Origin: an uncultured Oscillospiraceae bacterium
GTDB lineage: Bacteria > Bacillota > Clostridia > Oscillospirales > Acutalibacteraceae
Direction of reading: 5' to 3'
Length of the DNA: 64,000 nt
Assembly: GCA_905192745.1 (NCBI GenBank)
Contig: CAJJLZ010000009.1
Coordinates: 1 to 64,000 of the forward strand
Position numbers and translations under genes: made by a program. Positions 25,912 to 35,400 of the stretch are shown piece by piece (position 1 is the first letter of the stretch; each line of letters begins with the position of its first letter). Under the pieces are notes generated by a model. That model made no database searches. It worked only from the letters and a program-made list of their open reading frames with translations, and was not told where the DNA came from.

Positions 25912-27312
25912 ATGAACGATAACCGACTGCTGGTCGCCGGCGCGGGTCTGGCGGGCTGCGAAGCGGCCTGGGCGGCCGCGAACGCCGGGATCGACGTGAC
26001 GCTGATTGAGATGAAACCGGAAAAGCGCACCCCCGCCCATCAAGGCGACGGCTTTGCCGAGCTGATCTGCTCCAACTCGCTGAAGGCCGCCCGGCTGGAC
26101 AGCGCCGCCGGCCTCCTGAAGGAGGAGCTGCGGCGGCTTGGCTCGGTCTGTATGGAGGCGGCCGACGGCTGCGCGGTACCGGCGGGCGGCGCGCTCGCCG
26201 TGGACCGGGACCGTTTCTCCGCCCGGGTGACCGAACGTATCCTCCGCCATCCCCGGATCACGGTGGAGCACCGGGAGCTGACCGACCTGCCGGATTCCGG
26301 CGCGGCGGTGATCGCCACCGGCCCGCTGACCGCCGATGCGCTGGCGGCCCGCCTGCGGACGTTTTGCGGCGGGGCGCTGAGCTTCTACGACGCGGCGGCC
26401 CCCATCGTCGCGGCGGACAGCGTGGATATGGACAGCGCTTTCCCCGCCTCCCGCTATGGGCGGGATGGCGGCGTTCCCGAAGGCGAAAACGCCGGGGCGG
26501 ACAGGCTGTCGGGTGATTATCTCAACTGCCCGCTGAACAAAGAGGAATACGAGGCGTTCCACACCGCGCTGGTCGAGGCCGAGACCGCCCCGCTGCATGA
26601 ATTCGACGCGGCGGCGGACGGCGCACTCCGGGTATACGAGGGCTGTATGCCGATCGAGGTGCTGGCGAAGCGGGGGAAGGACGCGATCCGTTTCGGCCCG
26701 ATGAAGCCGGTGGGCCTGCGCGATCCCCGGACCGGCCACCGCCCCTGGGCAGTGCTGCAGCTCCGCCGGGAGAACGCGCAGGGAACCATGTTCAATCTGG
26801 TCGGCTTTCAGACCAACCTGAAATTCGGGGAGCAGAAGCGGGTGTTTGGGATGATCCCCGCCCTGAAAAACGCGGAGTTTCTCCGTTACGGGGTGATGCA
26901 CCGCAACACCTTTCTGGATTCCCCCCGCCTGCTGGACGCGGGCTTTGGATTCCGCGCCCGGCCGGGGCTTTTCTTCGCCGGGCAGATGACCGGCGTGGAG
27001 GGATATATGGAGTCGGCGGCCTCCGGCCTGCTGGCGGGGTTCAACGCCGTCCGCTTCCTGCGGGGAGAGGAAGCGTGGGTTCTGCCGGCCGATACCATGC
27101 TCGGCGCGCTTGCCGGGTATATCAGCGACCCCTCGGTCCGGGACTTCCAGCCGATGGGGGCAAATTTCGGGGTGCTCCCGCCGCTGGCGGAGCCGATTCG
27201 GGACAAGCGGCGGCGATACGCCGCCCTGTCGGCCCGCGCGCTGGAAAGCCTGACCCGCTCGGCGGAAGCCGCCGGGGCCGCGCTGTGTTCCGGTACGGCC
27301 GGGCAGCCCTAA
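25912..27312 (+). CDS. trmFO: Methylenetetrahydrofolate-tRNA (uracil-5-)-methyltransferase TrmFO
   Basis: 466-aa FAD protein making 5-methyluridine-54 in tRNA with methylene-tetrahydrofolate as carbon donor. The N-terminal FAD motif is LVAGAGLAGCEAAWAAANAG, followed by the TrmFO-specific FAELICSNSLKA and later GGALAVDRDRFS, GCMPIEVLAKRG, LRPGLFFAGQMTGVEGY-type motifs. GGAAAGGATG precedes the ATG, 34 bases after topA, giving the classic topA-trmFO pair. Confidence 0.96.
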   Translation: MNDNRLLVAGAGLAGCEAAWAAANAGIDVTLIEMKPEKRTPAHQGDGFAELICSNSLKAARLDSAAGLLKEELRRLGSVCMEAADGCAVPAGGALAVDRDRFSARVTERILRHPRITVEHRELTDLPDSGAAVIATGPLTADALAARLRTFCGGALSFYDAAAPIVAADSVDMDSAFPASRYGRDGGVPEGENAGADRLSGDYLNCPLNKEEYEAFHTALVEAETAPLHEFDAAADGALRVYEGCMPIEVLAKRGKDAIRFGPMKPVGLRDPRTGHRPWAVLQLRRENAQGTMFNLVGFQTNLKFGEQKRVFGMIPALKNAEFLRYGVMHRNTFLDSPRLLDAGFGFRARPGLFFAGQMTGVEGYMESAASGLLAGFNAVRFLRGEEAWVLPADTMLGALAGYISDPSVRDFQPMGANFGVLPPLAEPIRDKRRRYAALSARALESLTRSAEAAGAALCSGTAGQP

Positions 27313-27368
27313 ACAAACCGGATGGAAGGACGGACGCCTTCCGCCGAAACAGAAAGGCAGGAAACAAT

Positions 27369-28388
27369 ATGCGTGTGATCGTGGATGCGTTCGGCGGGGA
27401 TAACGCCCCGCTGGAAATCATTAAGGGAGCGGCCCTTGCCGTTCAGGAATATAAGCTGGAGATTGCGCTGGCCGGCAGTGAGACGGAAATCCGCCGCGTC
27501 GCGCAGGAAAACGGCGTATCTCTCGAGGGGATGACCATTTTCGACGCGCCGGACGTGATCCGCATGGAGGACGAGCCGAAAAGCATCCTGAAAGAACATA
27601 AAAACTGCTCGATGGCCGAGGGCCTCCGCCGCCTTGCCGCCGGCGAGGGGGACGCGTTCGTTACGGCCGGAAGCACCGGCGCGCTGATTATGGGGGCTAC
27701 CTTTCTGGTCAAACGGATCAAAGGGGTATCCCGGGCCGCGCTCGCCCCGCTGATGCCGGGGGACAAGGGCCCCTTCATGCTGATCGACTCGGGCGCCAAC
27801 GTGGAATGCCGCCCGGAAATGCTGCTTCAGTTCGCCCATATGGGGAGCATCTACATGACCAGCGTTCTGGGGGACGGTAAGCCCGCCCGGGTGGGGCTGG
27901 TCAACGTCGGAACCGAGGATACCAAGGGCGGCGAGATGCAGCATGAGGCCTTTGCCCTCCTGAAAGAGAGCGGGCTGAATTTCGTCGGGAACATCGAGGC
28001 GCGGGACATCCCCTTTAATGCCGCCGACGTGGTGGTGGCCGACGGCTTCACCGGCAACGTCATCCTCAAGCTGATGGAAGGCGTGGCCGACGTGTTTATG
28101 AAGAGCCTGAAAGGGATTTTCTTCACCAATCTGCGCACCAAGATTGCCGCGCTGCTGGTTAAGCCCTATCTGGGGGGCTTCAAAAAGAAAATGGATACCT
28201 CCGAATACGGCGGCGCGCCCCTGCTCGGGGTGAGCATGCCGGTAATCAAGACCCACGGCAACGCCAAGGCGTCCGCGGTGAAAAACGCGATCCGGGTCGC
28301 GGCCGAATTCTCCCGCAAGGGCGTGATCGAACAGATCGCCGCCGCCGTCAAACCGGCGGAAAAGGCGGAAACCGTTGCGGAAGGATAA
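27369..28388 (+). CDS. plsX: Phosphate acyltransferase PlsX
   Basis: 339-aa PlsX, forming acyl-phosphate from acyl-ACP for phospholipid synthesis. It opens MRVIVDAFGGDNAP; FVTAGSTGALIMGATFLVKRI, FMLIDSGANVECRPEMLLQFA, VGLVNVGTEDTKG and DGFTGNVILKLMEGVAD are family hallmarks. In most Firmicutes plsX is followed by fabD/fabG/acpP or directly by acpP and rnc. Here the slot before rnc holds the unusual ACP-like membrane protein. GGAAACAAT is a weak ribosome site. Confidence 0.97.
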   Translation: MRVIVDAFGGDNAPLEIIKGAALAVQEYKLEIALAGSETEIRRVAQENGVSLEGMTIFDAPDVIRMEDEPKSILKEHKNCSMAEGLRRLAAGEGDAFVTAGSTGALIMGATFLVKRIKGVSRAALAPLMPGDKGPFMLIDSGANVECRPEMLLQFAHMGSIYMTSVLGDGKPARVGLVNVGTEDTKGGEMQHEAFALLKESGLNFVGNIEARDIPFNAADVVVADGFTGNVILKLMEGVADVFMKSLKGIFFTNLRTKIAALLVKPYLGGFKKKMDTSEYGGAPLLGVSMPVIKTHGNAKASAVKNAIRVAAEFSRKGVIEQIAAAVKPAEKAETVAEG

Positions 28389-28458
28389 AAAAACGCCGTC
28401 TTTGGAAAATCCTATGAAAGAAATAAGCCGTTCCTAAGGAAGCCCGCGTCAGCGGAGC

Positions 28459-28488
28459 TTGCGCTTCTCTTTTTGAACAAGGTATAAT
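28459..28488 (+). promoter_or_regulatory. Promoter of the ACP-like gene and rnc
   Basis: TTGCGC at 28459-28464, 18-base spacer, TATAAT at 28483-28488, 37 bases before the GTG start. Confidence 0.7.
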
Positions 28489-28524
28489 GGAAGATGAAAA
28501 AACCTTTTAAAGGAGGACGCGGTT

Positions 28525-29139
28525 GTGGAGGATGACGCGGTATTCCGCCGGAGACGGAGACGCCGGGGGACGATCATCGCGGCGGCGGTGTCCGCCGGTT
28601 TGCTGGCAGCCCTCTTTTTTCTGTACGGCCTGTTGCTGACGACCGAAACGGTCAACGGCTGGCACGGGCTGTGCATGGGCGCTGAGCTGACCCTGACAGG
28701 AAAGCCGTTCGTCAAAATGTCGGACGAGCCGCTGCGGTATTTTACCCGCTGCGGCGACATCGAGGCGCTGGGGAAGATCGACGGCGTGATTCGGATGGGT
28801 AGGGAGCATCACGGTTATCTGTACCGGGATGGGCAGATGTATTATTGCAGTGGAGGGGCTTTCACGTCGCATTTCTGGATATGGACGCTGAAGCCCGAAG
28901 AAAAGGGGCCGGAGATTATGGTGCTTGAATTTGTCCGCCGCTATATTGAAGAAAACCGGGAAGCGGAAAGGTTTGTCGAAATTACCGACCGGCTGGCCGA
29001 CTGGAATCTGGATGACGACGACCTCGCGTCTCTGGCGGCGCTGCTGGAGGAGCACTTCGGGGTGGAGCTGCCGGAGGACGAGATTGCCGGCTGGGATACG
29101 GTAGAGGATATCGTCGTCAGCGTGGGGGACCGGCTGTAG
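28525..29139 (+). CDS. Membrane-anchored ACP-like protein lacking the phosphopantetheine serine
   Basis: 204 aa, not a recognised named family. A basic N-terminus is followed by one membrane helix (about 14-37), a middle region with four Cys and several aromatic residues (40-135), and a C-terminal stretch (about 150-204) that resembles acyl carrier protein helices II-III: ALLEEHFGVELPEDEIAGWDTVEDIV corresponds well to the ACP pattern of LEEEFGIEIP followed by TVGD. At the position of the DSL motif the sequence reads DDDDL, with Asp164 where the phosphopantetheine-bearing Ser should be, so it cannot be a normal carrier. It occupies the acpP position between plsX and rnc. GTG start with AAAGGAGGA. 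The ACP relationship is my alignment by eye. Confidence 0.7.
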   Translation: MEDDAVFRRRRRRRGTIIAAAVSAGLLAALFFLYGLLLTTETVNGWHGLCMGAELTLTGKPFVKMSDEPLRYFTRCGDIEALGKIDGVIRMGREHHGYLYRDGQMYYCSGGAFTSHFWIWTLKPEEKGPEIMVLEFVRRYIEENREAERFVEITDRLADWNLDDDDLASLAALLEEHFGVELPEDEIAGWDTVEDIVVSVGDRL

Positions 29140-29188
29140 ACCGGTTCGGCTGGCTGCGGCCGAAACAGGGCGAAAGGATGATCGGAAC

Positions 29189-29887
29189 ATGGAAACGGCG
29201 GAAAACTATACGCTGCTGATGGACAGGCTGGGATATACCTTTCGGGATCCCCGTCTGCTGAAAAACGCGCTGACCCACTCTTCCTTTGCCAACGAGAGAA
29301 AGTCGGGGTATAAAAGCAACGAACGGCTGGAATTTCTGGGGGATTCGGTGCTCGGGATGGTGACGGCGGTCTACCTTTTTCATAAGGAGAACGGGCCGGA
29401 GGGGGAGCTGACCAAGCTCCGCGCCGCGCTGGTGTGCGAAAAGGCGCTGTGCTCCTATTCCCGGGAGCTGGAGCTGGGCCGGTATCTTCTGCTCGGCCGG
29501 GGGGAGGCCCGCACCGGGGGGGCGGAACGCCCCTCCATTCTGGCGGATGCGTTTGAGGCGGTCACGGCGGCCATTTATCTCGACGGCGGAATGGAAGCGG
29601 CAAGGGCGTTCCTGCTGCCTTTCCTGAAAAAGGAGATTTCCAATCACCGCCGCCTGCATTTCAAGGATTATAAGACCACCCTTCAGGAGATCATCCAGCA
29701 GAATCCCGAGGAGCAGCTGGATTATGTCCTGACGGGTGAGAGCGGGCCGGATCACGACAAGACCTTCCGGGTGGAGGTTCATCTCAACTCCAACGTCATC
29801 GGGGAGGGCCGGGGACGCAGCAAAAAGGAAGCCGAGCAGCAGGCGGCGCGCGAGGCTCTCAAGCTGATGGGCTACGGCGACCGATAG
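29189..29887 (+). CDS. rnc: Ribonuclease III
   Basis: 232-aa double-strand-specific endoribonuclease for rRNA processing. Signature ERLEFLGDSVLGM (catalytic Glu and Asp near 46-53), second acidic cluster LADAFEAVTAAIYLDGG (near 120), then a C-terminal dsRNA-binding domain (about 160-230) with DYKTTLQEIIQQ and GRGRSKKEAEQQAAREAL. GAAAGGATGATCGGAAC precedes the ATG. It follows the ACP-like gene at 49 bases and is probably in its transcript. Confidence 0.97.
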   Translation: METAENYTLLMDRLGYTFRDPRLLKNALTHSSFANERKSGYKSNERLEFLGDSVLGMVTAVYLFHKENGPEGELTKLRAALVCEKALCSYSRELELGRYLLLGRGEARTGGAERPSILADAFEAVTAAIYLDGGMEAARAFLLPFLKKEISNHRRLHFKDYKTTLQEIIQQNPEEQLDYVLTGESGPDHDKTFRVEVHLNSNVIGEGRGRSKKEAEQQAAREALKLMGYGDR

Positions 29888-29911
29888 GGCGGAGCAGAGG
29901 GGGGTGCGGCA

Positions 29912-30487
29912 ATGCGGCTGGAAACGGAACGGCTGTTTCTCCGGCGGTTTCGGACGGAGGACTGGCCCGATCTTTACCGCTATCTGTCGGACGAAGCGGT
30001 GGTGCGGTACGAACCGTATGGAATCTACACCGAAAAGGAATGCCGGCGGGAAGCCGCGGCGCGGGCGCGGGACGAGTGCTTTATTGCCGTCTGCCTGAAG
30101 GGGGACGGCGGCCCGATGATCGGGAACCTGTATTTTGCCCCGCGGGAATACGATTCGTATGAGTTGGGCTTTGTGTTTGCCTCCCGTTTTCAGCGGCAGG
30201 GCTATGCGGAGGAAAGCGCCCGCGCGCTGATGGCGGACGCGTTCCGGAACCGGGGAATCCGGCGGATCGTGGCCCGGTGCGACCCGGAGAACACCGCCTC
30301 CTGGCGGCTGTTGGAGCGGTTGGGAATGCGGCGGGAAGGCTGTCTGCGCCGGAATATCTGGTTTAAAACGGACCGCGAGGGACGGCCTCTTTGGCTGGAT
30401 ACCTACGAATACGCTCTTCTGCAGGAAGAGTACGGCGGGATGGATATGGGAAAGGGCAGGACGGAAATTGCGGAACAAAGACGGTAA
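29912..30487 (+). CDS. GNAT N-acetyltransferase, RimJ/RimL type
   Basis: 191 aa. MRLETERLFLRRFRTEDWPDLYRYL is a typical RimJ/RimL-like start; SRFQRQGYAEESARALMADAF carries the acetyl-CoA loop and RCDPENTASWRLLERLGMRREG the C-terminal motif. It could acetylate a ribosomal-protein N-terminus, an amino group of a metabolite or a drug; nothing in the context decides. AGGGGGG ribosome site, 24 bases after rnc. Its end overlaps the LrgA-type gene by about 20 bases. Confidence 0.88.
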   Translation: MRLETERLFLRRFRTEDWPDLYRYLSDEAVVRYEPYGIYTEKECRREAAARARDECFIAVCLKGDGGPMIGNLYFAPREYDSYELGFVFASRFQRQGYAEESARALMADAFRNRGIRRIVARCDPENTASWRLLERLGMRREGCLRRNIWFKTDREGRPLWLDTYEYALLQEEYGGMDMGKGRTEIAEQRR

Positions 30488-31025
30488 AAACAGCGATAAG
30501 AGACAGGAAACCGGCCCGGCGGACGAAACGGCTGTCCCGCCGGACAAACCGGAACCGGCGGTTCCGGACGGGGAAAAAAGCTGGAAGGTGCTTGGACAGG
30601 TCGGCGTGGTGTTCGGCGTCTGTCTGGTGGGCGAAGGGATCGCGGCGGTGCTGCCGGTTCCGTTTCCGGCCAGCGTGGTCAGTATGGTGCTGCTGTTCCT
30701 TCTGCTCCTGACAAAGGTAATCCGGCCCTGCCGGCTGAAGGAGAAGGCTGGCTTCCTGATGGAGAATATGGCGATTTTCTTTGTCCCTGCCGGGGTGGGG
30801 ATCATGACCCATTTCGACGCAATCCGGGACAGTCTGCTGCCGCTGCTGGCGGTCTGCGTCCTTACTACGGTGATTACCTTTGCCGCGGCGGCCTTTACCG
30901 TGCGGGGGGTGGTCGCCCTCCAGAATCGGGTGCGCGCCCGCCGGGCTGGATGCGGGGACGCCGGGACCGGAAGGACGGAAGAAAAGATCGACGGGAGGGG
31001 GAATCACGATGGACCAGATGATTAA
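30468..31025 (+). CDS. CidA/LrgA family holin-like membrane protein
   Basis: 185 aa. A polar N-terminal tail (about 40 residues, Pro/Asp/Glu-rich) is longer than usual, then four membrane helices match CidA/LrgA: VVFGVCLVGEGIAAVLPVPFPASVVSMVLLF, KAGFLMENMAIFFVPAGVGIM and LLAVCVLTTVITF. Such proteins form holin-like pores tied to murein hydrolase export, overflow metabolism or pyruvate uptake. The TTG at 30468 overlaps the GNAT gene; no ATG lies near, so the start is uncertain. Its 3' end overlaps the LrgB gene by 17 bases, a normal arrangement for this pair. Confidence 0.88.
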   Translation: MRNKDGKNSDKRQETGPADETAVPPDKPEPAVPDGEKSWKVLGQVGVVFGVCLVGEGIAAVLPVPFPASVVSMVLLFLLLLTKVIRPCRLKEKAGFLMENMAIFFVPAGVGIMTHFDAIRDSLLPLLAVCVLTTVITFAAAAFTVRGVVALQNRVRARRAGCGDAGTGRTEEKIDGRGNHDGPDD

Positions 31026-31701
31026 AGCCGTCACCTCATCCCCTTTGTTCGGCATTGTGCTCTGTATCGCCGCCTTTGAACTGGGGGTGTGGCTTCAGAA
31101 AAAGCTGAAAACCCCGTTATGCCATCCTCTGCTGATCGCGGTGGCGCTGATTATCGCGGTGCTGAACGTGTTCCATATTTCCTTTGAGGATTTCAACGAG
31201 GGCGGCCGGCTGGTTTCCCTCTTCCTCGCGCCCGCGACAGCGGTGCTGGCCCTGTCCGTTTACAGTCAGCTTGCCGTGCTGAAAAAGCATTTTCTGCCCA
31301 TTCTGGCCGGCTGTCTGGCGGGCGCTCTTGCTTCAATGGCAAGCGCGGTCGGGCTTTGCCGGCTGTTCGGGCTTGACGACGTGCTGGCAATGTCCATGCT
31401 TCCCAAATCGGTAACTACCCCCATCGCCATGGGCGTGTCGGAGGCGCACGGAGGCATTGTGCCGGTCACCGTGGCGGCGGTGATCGTGACCGGCGTGCTG
31501 GGGGCGGTAGCCGCTCCGGCGCTGATCCGCCTTTTTCGGGTGAAGGATCCGGTGGAGGCCGGGGTGGCAATCGGCGCCTGCAGTCATGCCGTCGGCACCA
31601 CCAAGGCCATCGAGCTGGGGGAAATTCAGGGGGCGATGAGCAGCATTGCCATCGGCGTGTCCGGGCTTATTACCGTGCTGATCTCCCTTTTCCTGCCGTA
31701 A
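31009..31701 (+). CDS. LrgB/CidB family membrane protein
   Basis: About 230-aa polytopic membrane protein with the LrgB pattern: CHPLLIAVALIIAVL, SLFLAPATAVLALSVYSQL, the conserved MLPKSVTTPIAMGVSE and GVAIGACSHAVGTTKAIELGE. It pairs with the CidA/LrgA-type protein encoded just upstream. GGGAGGGGG sits before the ATG. No LytS/LytR regulator, the usual partner in Staphylococcus and Bacillus, is nearby. Confidence 0.92.
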   Translation: MDQMIKAVTSSPLFGIVLCIAAFELGVWLQKKLKTPLCHPLLIAVALIIAVLNVFHISFEDFNEGGRLVSLFLAPATAVLALSVYSQLAVLKKHFLPILAGCLAGALASMASAVGLCRLFGLDDVLAMSMLPKSVTTPIAMGVSEAHGGIVPVTVAAVIVTGVLGAVAAPALIRLFRVKDPVEAGVAIGACSHAVGTTKAIELGEIQGAMSSIAIGVSGLITVLISLFLP

Positions 31702-31829
31702 GACGGCCGCGGAAAAGGCATAGAATGAGGAGAAGGCCTGACGAAGACGAACCGGCGGGGCGGACGGAAACCCGACAAAATCCCTGTAAAATCGACGGAA
31801 AAATACGGGGGGCCCGGTAAAATCCGTGG

Positions 31830-32028
31830 ATATACGGTGAGTTTTCCACAAAATCGGCTTTCAGGTGGAAAAATGTGAAAACGGTGGATAGGCGGAATAT
31901 GCCTTTCGGCAGGACGCAGCCCGCCTGAAAAATGCACTGTCTCCGCCAAAGAAAACAACGGGAAATCGTAAATATACGGTGAGTTTTCCACGAAATCGGC
32001 TTCCGGGTGGAAAAATGTGAAAACAGTG
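31830..32028. repeat. Two 57-bp direct repeats containing TTTTCCAC motifs
   Basis: Copies at 31830-31886 and 31972-32028 differ at only four positions. Each has GTTTTCCAC facing GTGGAAAAA about 15 bases later, so each copy is itself an interrupted palindrome. TTTTCCACA differs from the DnaA-box consensus TTATCCACA by one base. The 85 bases between them are unrelated. Confidence 0.9.
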
Positions 32029-32040
32029 AAAAACACGAAA

Positions 32041-32063
32041 AGCGGAAAAACCGCTCGTTTTTA
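32041..32063 (+). terminator. Hairpin with T tail after the repeat pair
   Basis: AGCGG/CCGCT with an A5 loop then CGTTTTTAAT. It is about 340 bases after lrgB, so it may end a long trailer or belong to the repeat. Confidence 0.5.
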
Positions 32064-32443
32064 ATAAAAGCAGACAGAGCAAAAGGAACCGAAGAAAAAG
32101 GCGAAAAGCCGTTGGATTTTGCCGGAATCCGGAAAGTTCCTTCGCTTTTTCGGCCGGGAGTCCGGACGAACGAGTCCGCCGCTTTCGTTGTCTTTTTTTG
32201 AAAAAGCAAAAGAACGCTTGGGTTTTTACGCCGTGATTTTCAGTTTTCCTTCCGTTATTCTGCTCTTCCCCTTTACCGATACGGAGGAACGCCGCCTGTT
32301 TGGAAGCGGAGCCGGCGATTCCGAAAGCTACGGAAGAAAAACGCGGCGTCGGTTGTATCATGACGCTTCGGTGATAACAGCCGGAAAGCATAAACCGGCA
32401 GGGCAGGACGGTCAGGACAAGACATAATTTTGGGAGGTACCCT

Positions 32444-35400
32444 ATGATTCTCAAATCTCTGGAGCTGCAGGGCTTCAAATCCTTTCCCGACAAGACGGTG
32501 CTGTCCTTCGGGCAGGGGATGACCGCGGTGGTCGGCCCCAACGGCAGCGGCAAGTCCAATATCAGCGACGCGATCCGCTGGGTGCTCGGCGAGCAGTCCA
32601 CCAAAAGCCTGCGCGGCTCCAAGATGGAGGACGTAATCTTCAACGGTACGGCCGCCCGCCGGGGCGTGGGCTTTGCCGAGGTCTCGCTGATTATCGACAA
32701 TACCGCCCGCCGGCTGGATTACGACAGCGACGAGGTGAAGGTCACCCGCCGGTATTACCGGTCGGGGGAGAGCGAATATCTGCTCGGCGGGGCGACTGTC
32801 CGGCTGAAGGATATCCAGATGCTGTTCATGGATACCGGCCTTGGACGGGACGGCTACTCCATCGTCGGGCAGGGCCGGATCGGGGATATCGTCGCCTCCA
32901 AATCGGAGGACCGGCGGGAAATTTTCGAGGAGGCCGCAGGCATCGCCAAATACCGGTACCGGAAGAACGAGGCGGAGCGCCGTCTGGGCGCGGCGGAGGA
33001 TAACCTTCTCCGTCTGCGGGATATTCTGCAGGAGCTGGAGGAACGGGTCGGCCCCCTTGCTCAGCAGGCGGAAAAGGCAAAAAAATTTCTCGAATACGCC
33101 GGGGAGAAAAAGGAACTCGAAATCGGCCTGTGGCTCCATACGCTGGAAGCCTCCCGCGAGGCGATGCGGGAGATGACCTCCAAGCTGGAGCTGGCCCGTA
33201 CCCAGTACGACGGGGCGGGGGATGCGATCGACGAGCAGGAGGCCGAAATCGAGCGGATCGCGCTCGCGGCCCAGCAGATCGCCGTACAGATCGAGGAAGT
33301 GCGCCGCGGGGCGCAGGCTCTGGAAGAGGAAGCCGCGCGCTGCGACGGGGACGCGGCCGTGCTGCGGAACGACATCTTCCACAATACCGAAAACATCGGC
33401 CGTATCCGGGGGGAAATCGAGCAGTCCCGGGCCGGGGGAGAGGAATTCGGGCAGGAAATCGACCGCCTGCTCGCTGAAGCGGAGGAGAAAAAGGCCGCCA
33501 TTGCCGAGGCCGAAACCGAGCGGCTCGCCCTGAGCGAGGAGCTGGAGGGGCTGTCCCGTTCCAGCGACGAGGTGTCGGGGAAAATGGAGGCGCTGTCCCG
33601 GGAAGCCGCAGATATCGCGCTGAAAATCGCGGACATCCGGGTAAAAGGGGTGACAAGCGAATCCTCTTTACAGGAAATCACCCTCCGCTTGTCCCAACTG
33701 ACGGCGGGCATCGCTCTGCGGAATCAGCAGAGCGCCGCCGCGAGAAAGGAGGCGGACGAATGCGCCGCCGCCCTCAGCGCCTGCGAGGAGAAGGTGGAAG
33801 GCCTCCAAAACGCTGTAAAGGGATATGAGCTGCGGTACCAGTCCCGCGCCAAGCGGCTGGACGCCGCCAAGCAGGAGGCCGACCAGCTCGGGCTGGACGC
33901 GGAGGAAAAGCGCCGCCGGGTCAAACTGCTGGAGGATCTGGAGCGGAACATGGAGGGCTTCGCTCACAGCGTCAAAATCATCATGAAGCAGGCGGAGCGG
34001 GGAGCGCTGCGGGGCGTCCGCGGTCCGGTTACCCGCCTGATCGAGACGGGGGCGGAGACCGCCCTTGCGGTGGAGACCGCTCTCGGCGCGGCAACCCAGA
34101 ATATCGTCGTCGAGACCGAGGACAACGCTAAGCGGGCCATCGCCTACCTGAAGGAAAACAACGGCGGCCGGGCCACCTTCCTGCCCCTTTCATCGGTGAA
34201 GGGAAGCCTGCTGTCCGAGCCGGGACTGGAAGCGGAGCCGGGCTTTGTCGGCATCGCCGCCTCCCTGGTGAAATACGATCCGGAATATGAAGGGATCGTG
34301 CGCTCCCTGCTCGGCCGTACCGCCGTGGCGGAGGACATGGACTACGCCGTGACCATCGCCCGAAAATACCGTTACCGCTTCCGGGTGGTCACGCTGGACG
34401 GGCAGGTGGTGAACGCCGGCGGTTCGATGACCGGCGGCTCCAGCGTGAAAAACGCCGGCCTGCTCTCCCGCCGGAACGAGATTGAGCGGATCGCGGCGCA
34501 GGCCGCCGCCCTGCAGGAAAAGGCCGAACAGGCCCGGGCGGCGTGGAAGGCCGCCGGACAGGAAGCCGCCGCCGCCGAAGCCGCGCTGACCGGCACCCGC
34601 GGAGAGCTGGCTACCGCGCAGGAGGACCGCATCCGTCTGGAAGCGGAGCTCCGCCGCCTGACCGAGCAGGCCGAGGCGAACGAACGGGCGGTGAAGGAAT
34701 TCGCCGACGAGATCAACACGCTGGGCGAACGGGCGGAGGAATGCAGGCGCCTCGCCGCCGAAGCGGAGGCGGAAGCCGCCCGCGCCGGGGAGGAAAAAGC
34801 GGCGGTGGAAGAACAGCTCGCCGCGCTGACCGGCGGCCGGCAGGAGTTGGCCGAGAGGCGGGAGGCACTTTCCGCCCGGGTGACCGAGACCAAGCTGCGG
34901 GCGGTGACGCTGAACAAGGAGATCGAAGCCGCCCACGCGGCGGCGGAGGCCCTGAAAGCCCGTCAGGCCGACGCGGCGGGACGGGAGGAAGCCCTTCTGG
35001 CCCAGATCGCGGAGCTGGAGCGGGCGAACGCCGCCGTCGAGGAACGGATCGCCGCTCTGGCCGAGGAGGCGGCGAACCGCCGCGCCCGGGCCGCCGACAC
35101 TGCGAAAGAGGTGGAATCCCTGATCGCCCGCCGGTCGGAGGGGGAGCAGAAGCAGACCGAGCTTCGCCGCCTTGTCCGGGAAAAGACGGAGGAACGGGAG
35201 AACGCCGGACGGGAGGTCGCCCGTCTGGAGGAAAAGGCCGCCGCGCTGGAAAAGGAAAACGACGACGTGATCCGCCGGCTGTATGAGGAATACGAGCTTA
35301 CCCGCATGGAGGCGGAAAGCATCGCCCGCCCGATTGAGGACGCGGCCGCCGCCAACCGCCGCCTGAGCGAGCTGAAAGGCAAGATCCGCGCCCTCGGCAG

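Larger units (their letters stand above)
31702..32443. other. 742-base intergenic region with a 57-bp repeat pair
   Basis: No credible gene. It holds two 57-bp near-identical repeats (next entry), a small terminator-like hairpin at 32041-32063 and A/T-rich sequence with several short hairpins. The minus strand reads as Phe-rich open frames, which I take as an effect of the A/T-rich repeats rather than genes. GGGAGGT at 32433 is the smc ribosome site. Confidence 0.7.

Noticed and set aside
23733..26030. 765-codon antisense frame opposite topA
   Set aside because: Shadow of topA, whose TOPRIM, active-site and zinc motifs are intact.
31830..32028. Chromosomal replication origin based on TTTTCCACA motifs
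   Set aside because: No dnaA, dnaN or AT-rich unwinding cluster nearby, every box has a mismatch, and the sites come as part of a repeat pair.
31626..32209. Phe-rich minus-strand frames between lrgB and smc
   Set aside because: They follow the 57-bp repeats and A/T-rich runs, lack ribosome sites and resemble no family.
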